Assembly: GCA_902767915.1 (NCBI GenBank) | Contig: CACXJE010000020.1 | Location: forward strand, 1 to 32,568 | Length of the DNA: 32,568 bases | Source: Oscillospiraceae bacterium | GTDB taxonomy: Bacteria > Bacillota > Clostridia > Oscillospirales > Oscillospiraceae | Direction: 5' to 3' | Shown here: positions 31,201-32,568 of the stretch, in pieces | Numbering within the stretch: the first letter of the stretch is position 1 | Layout: every line of letters begins with the position of its first letter | Translations under genes and position numbers: made by a program | The notes under the pieces: generated by a model | The model's input: only the letters and a program-made list of their open reading frames with translations | What the model was told of the DNA's origin: nothing | The model's database searches: none

Positions 31201-32568
31201 TCAGCGGCAGCGGTCAGGTAAACTTTGTGGTGGTGCTGGAGAACGGCTATGCGATCGAGAGCGTCACCGCCGAACCCGCCACCGCCTACAATAAACTCAA
31301 CAACCCCGCGGAGAACACCTATCGGCTGACCAAGGTCAGCGGCACCGTCAACGTCACCGTGAATACCGTCTATACCGGCCCTGCCGGCTATACGGTCCAC
31401 TTCTCTGTCCCCGCCGGCGTGACAAGGCCTGCGGATATGATCTCCGTCCCCGGCACCGGCATCACCCTGCCCACCGCCGAGGCCCCCGAGGGCTACACCT
31501 TCCTGGGCTGGGTCACCGAAACCTATGACAACACGGAGACCATGCCCGCCACAATCCTCACCGGCAGCTATGAGGCCGAGGCCGAGATCACCCTGAAAGC
31601 CCTGTACACCTACACCGAGGGCGGCACCGGTGTGACGGCCTATGAGCTGGTCACCGCCGCTCCCGCGGATTGGACCGGCAACTACGTCATTACCTACGGC
31701 ACCGATACCAATATGTACTTGATGAAGGGCGTAACCGTCAGCTCCAACGGCGCTTCCATCGAGTCCAGCGCCAACGCCGCCGCCTACACGGCCGCCGGTG
31801 TGAGCCTGGACGGCACCACCCTGACCGGCGTGGCCAACGACTACGTCTTCGCCATTGCCAAGCAGGGCAGCTACTATTCCATCCAAAATGTGGCCACCGG
31901 CACCTATGTGGGTGAGGTCAGCTCCAACGGCTATCTGGGCGGCTACACCACCTACAACTCCACCACCTGCGACTGGACCCCCGGCACGCTGACCGGCGCC
32001 AGCAGCATGGCCTTTGCCCACTATACCTCCAGCTCCAACTACTATCCCTACGTGGGCTTCGCTCCCAACTATCAGTACTTCTGGTCCGCCAGCTCCAGCA
32101 ACACCACCAGAACCTCCATCCGTTTCTGGCAGGAAACCCAGGCCGGCACCACCTATTACACCACCGTCATCGGCGATGAGCATGTGCATACCCCCGCAGA
32201 GCCCGTGATCGAAAACAACGTGGAGCCCACCTGCACCGAGGCCGGCCACTATGATTCCGTGGTCTACTGCGCCGAGTGCGGCGAGGAGATCTCCCGCGAG
32301 ACCGTCACCGTTCCCGCCACCGGCCATGCCTACGGCGCCCCCGAATGGACCTGGAGCGCGGACAACACCGCCGCCACCGCCAAGTTCACCTGCGCCAACT
32401 GCGGCGACGTCCAGACCCTGGAGGCTGTCATCACCGAGACCGTGCTCACCGAGGCCAAGCCTCACATGGCCGGTGAGAAGAAGCTGACCGCCACGGTCAC
32501 CTTCAACGAGACCGCATACACCGACGAGAAGACCGTGGAAATCGAAGCCCTGCCCTGTCCCTGCGCCG
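28227..32568 (+). CDS. large secreted modular protein with Cthe_2159-like beta-helix (partial, right edge)
   Basis: At least 1447 residues, cut by the window end. A signal peptide (1-30, cleavage after APVSA) is followed by a mixed region (31-245). Residues about 249-660 form a beta-helix-like domain with repeated INGGTFHL/INGGDFTI/IYGGAFDI turns and DDAIHSDG/DDGVHADL steps, as in carbohydrate-binding Cthe_2159 proteins; a Gly/Pro linker interrupts it at 500-527. Cys-pair modules (CSVCG, CAVCG, CTVCG) span about 675-815. Two duplicated modules follow: 815-938 (from GICSRCGTEAFKATF) and 939-1048 (from GFCIHCGIEAPKAVF). A Listeria-Bacteroides-type repeat (GYTFLGWVTET) is at about 1055-1128, an unassigned domain at 1136-1313, then more Cys pairs (CAECG, CANCG). 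AAGAAGG precedes the ATG. It probably binds polysaccharide at the cell surface; the anchoring end is not seen. Confidence 0.88.
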   Translation, partial: MRKFRSLAAWALALCLLIGLLPLSAAPVSAETTETCTLELTGNTGAYVHQALNKYGMVTTGAVGVARLTVEGSQGYQVYDIPIGYTTFVFDGDTLTVIEGSDLNYQVTGVNAAAEEYVVGDPNYPLPEVIDANGSKVYANTDTYKLLVNIANPGGTYVFTGTGTDGAIAVKKAATDPAVLLLAGLDLTSSFTAPITVKKESTTTATITALAGWTNTLTDNPFNNADNYGDPTTDGGDGTNVEYAESAVIKGKSYSNLTLNGEGTLNLVCSTKNALKVGEYGALTIDGLTLNVTSAKNGISSDNTLVINGGSINVTTSSGDCIRTDPDAVDATAGCAADIVINGGTFHLQSASDGIQSAQNLTINGGDFTIQAGAGYNDSSFDKDTMSCKGIKGTNPSEDETVEGTNVVTINGGTFHLNTADDAIHSDGYIRIYGGAFDIYTGDDGVHADLEAIFGAENAADCRIHLTVNNSYEGLESKNVYFNSGCYSVKASDDGINAAGGSSNGTDPGGGGDPWNPGGGGSSTGDYSLNIKGGMVNVNCDGDGLDSNGALNITGGYSIVWAQSPNGDNSPLDCDGTMTVKGGTVFGGGTNPMNENPSTSTSQPYVKYGGSSGGGWGGGSSSTITSGKTVVVKNASSQTVFSIVAPKNINYAIYSDPSMTTSTGWSITSDSSTPTCTGFWADHSYGAYVQTQAPTCTVPGVSTATCSVCGDTVTQEIAPTGHSWSFVTVAPTETLEGYDLYTCAVCGGQYRTNFVDPLNGPNPCMNGHTWDAGVVTTQPTCVEPGVTTYTCTVCGETNTVASPSALGHDFDDTTGICSRCGTEAFKATFVCPEGVTVTAYPSQDLTTGGVENASTAFVRSSEGIIDVSGSGQLNFIVNLPTGYGVESIAVTPEGSYNAIKYPSDIGTANAYRITKVNQDVTVTINAAEGVCNHEFDENGFCIHCGIEAPKAVFTCGAGASVTAYPTQDVTTGGTPNATVALARNSSTGEVTLSGSGQVNFVVVLENGYAIESVTAEPATAYNKLNNPAENTYRLTKVSGTVNVTVNTVYTGPAGYTVHFSVPAGVTRPADMISVPGTGITLPTAEAPEGYTFLGWVTETYDNTETMPATILTGSYEAEAEITLKALYTYTEGGTGVTAYELVTAAPADWTGNYVITYGTDTNMYLMKGVTVSSNGASIESSANAAAYTAAGVSLDGTTLTGVANDYVFAIAKQGSYYSIQNVATGTYVGEVSSNGYLGGYTTYNSTTCDWTPGTLTGASSMAFAHYTSSSNYYPYVGFAPNYQYFWSASSSNTTRTSIRFWQETQAGTTYYTTVIGDEHVHTPAEPVIENNVEPTCTEAGHYDSVVYCAECGEEISRETVTVPATGHAYGAPEWTWSADNTAATAKFTCANCGDVQTLEAVITETVLTEAKPHMAGEKKLTATVTFNETAYTDEKTVEIEALPCPCA

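Noticed and set aside
28194-32465. A 1423-residue open frame on the minus strand, rich in Gly, Ala, Val and Asp
   Set aside because: It lies opposite the large secreted protein. The lack of stops follows from the skewed GC-rich codons and repeats of the plus-strand gene; it has no ribosome binding site, no recognisable domains and a low-complexity composition.

Overview
The window looks like a chromosomal segment of a GC-rich, endospore-forming member of the Clostridia, most likely Oscillospiraceae-like. The basis is a bona fide spo0A with 0A boxes, a SpoIVFB-like membrane protease, Firmicutes-type ribosome binding sites (AGGAGG) and sigma-A promoters, class A RNase P RNA, a TIGR03960/TIGR03936 radical-SAM pair, and GC/GTG-biased codons. 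The lineage is inferred from gene content, not from a search.

Region 1 (1-5668, minus strand): a tightly packed operon of Mrp/Mbh-type cation/proton antiporter subunits in the order E-F-G-MbhD-(MbhE+B fusion)-C-D-D', with the start of a further gene running off the left edge. Neighbours overlap by 4 to 23 bases or abut, apart from the 43-base gap before D' and the 17-base gap before the edge gene. Region 2 (5669-6340): the operon leader with a GC-rich hairpin, a textbook promoter, rnpB, its terminator and a heptamer repeat; this is the only stretch over 300 bases without a protein gene. Region 3 (6341-10789, plus): a small membrane ORF overlapping a site-2 protease, then a B12-binding-type radical SAM protein, its DUF2344 partner (which carries an in-frame repeat insertion) and a NERD-domain membrane protein. 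Several extragenic repeat elements lie between these genes. Region 4 (10871-14005): a DUF1846 protein and a MATE exporter diverge from a shared promoter region.

Region 5 (14074-19486, plus): trkA-trkH potassium uptake, then a class B sortase (TTG start), an LCP-family protein and a small membrane protein in an overlapping chain. Region 6 (19547-21733, minus): spo0A and galactokinase, separated by a phased 0A-box array. Region 7 (22013-28070, plus): a probable five-gene operon behind a perfect consensus promoter. It encodes an MBOAT O-acyltransferase, a fused SGNH-like/polysaccharide-deacetylase protein, a membrane protein fused to a GNAT-like domain, a response regulator and a histidine kinase, and ends in a strong terminator. 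Region 8 (28227-end, plus): a very large secreted modular protein with a Cthe_2159-like beta-helix, cysteine-pair modules and a Listeria-Bacteroides repeat, cut by the window edge.

The best candidates for something new are the region 7 operon, which pairs acetyl transfer with deacetylation on one transcript with a two-component system, and the repeat insertion with a 7-bp tandem repeat inside the DUF2344 gene. All functions are read from motifs by eye; no database search was run.
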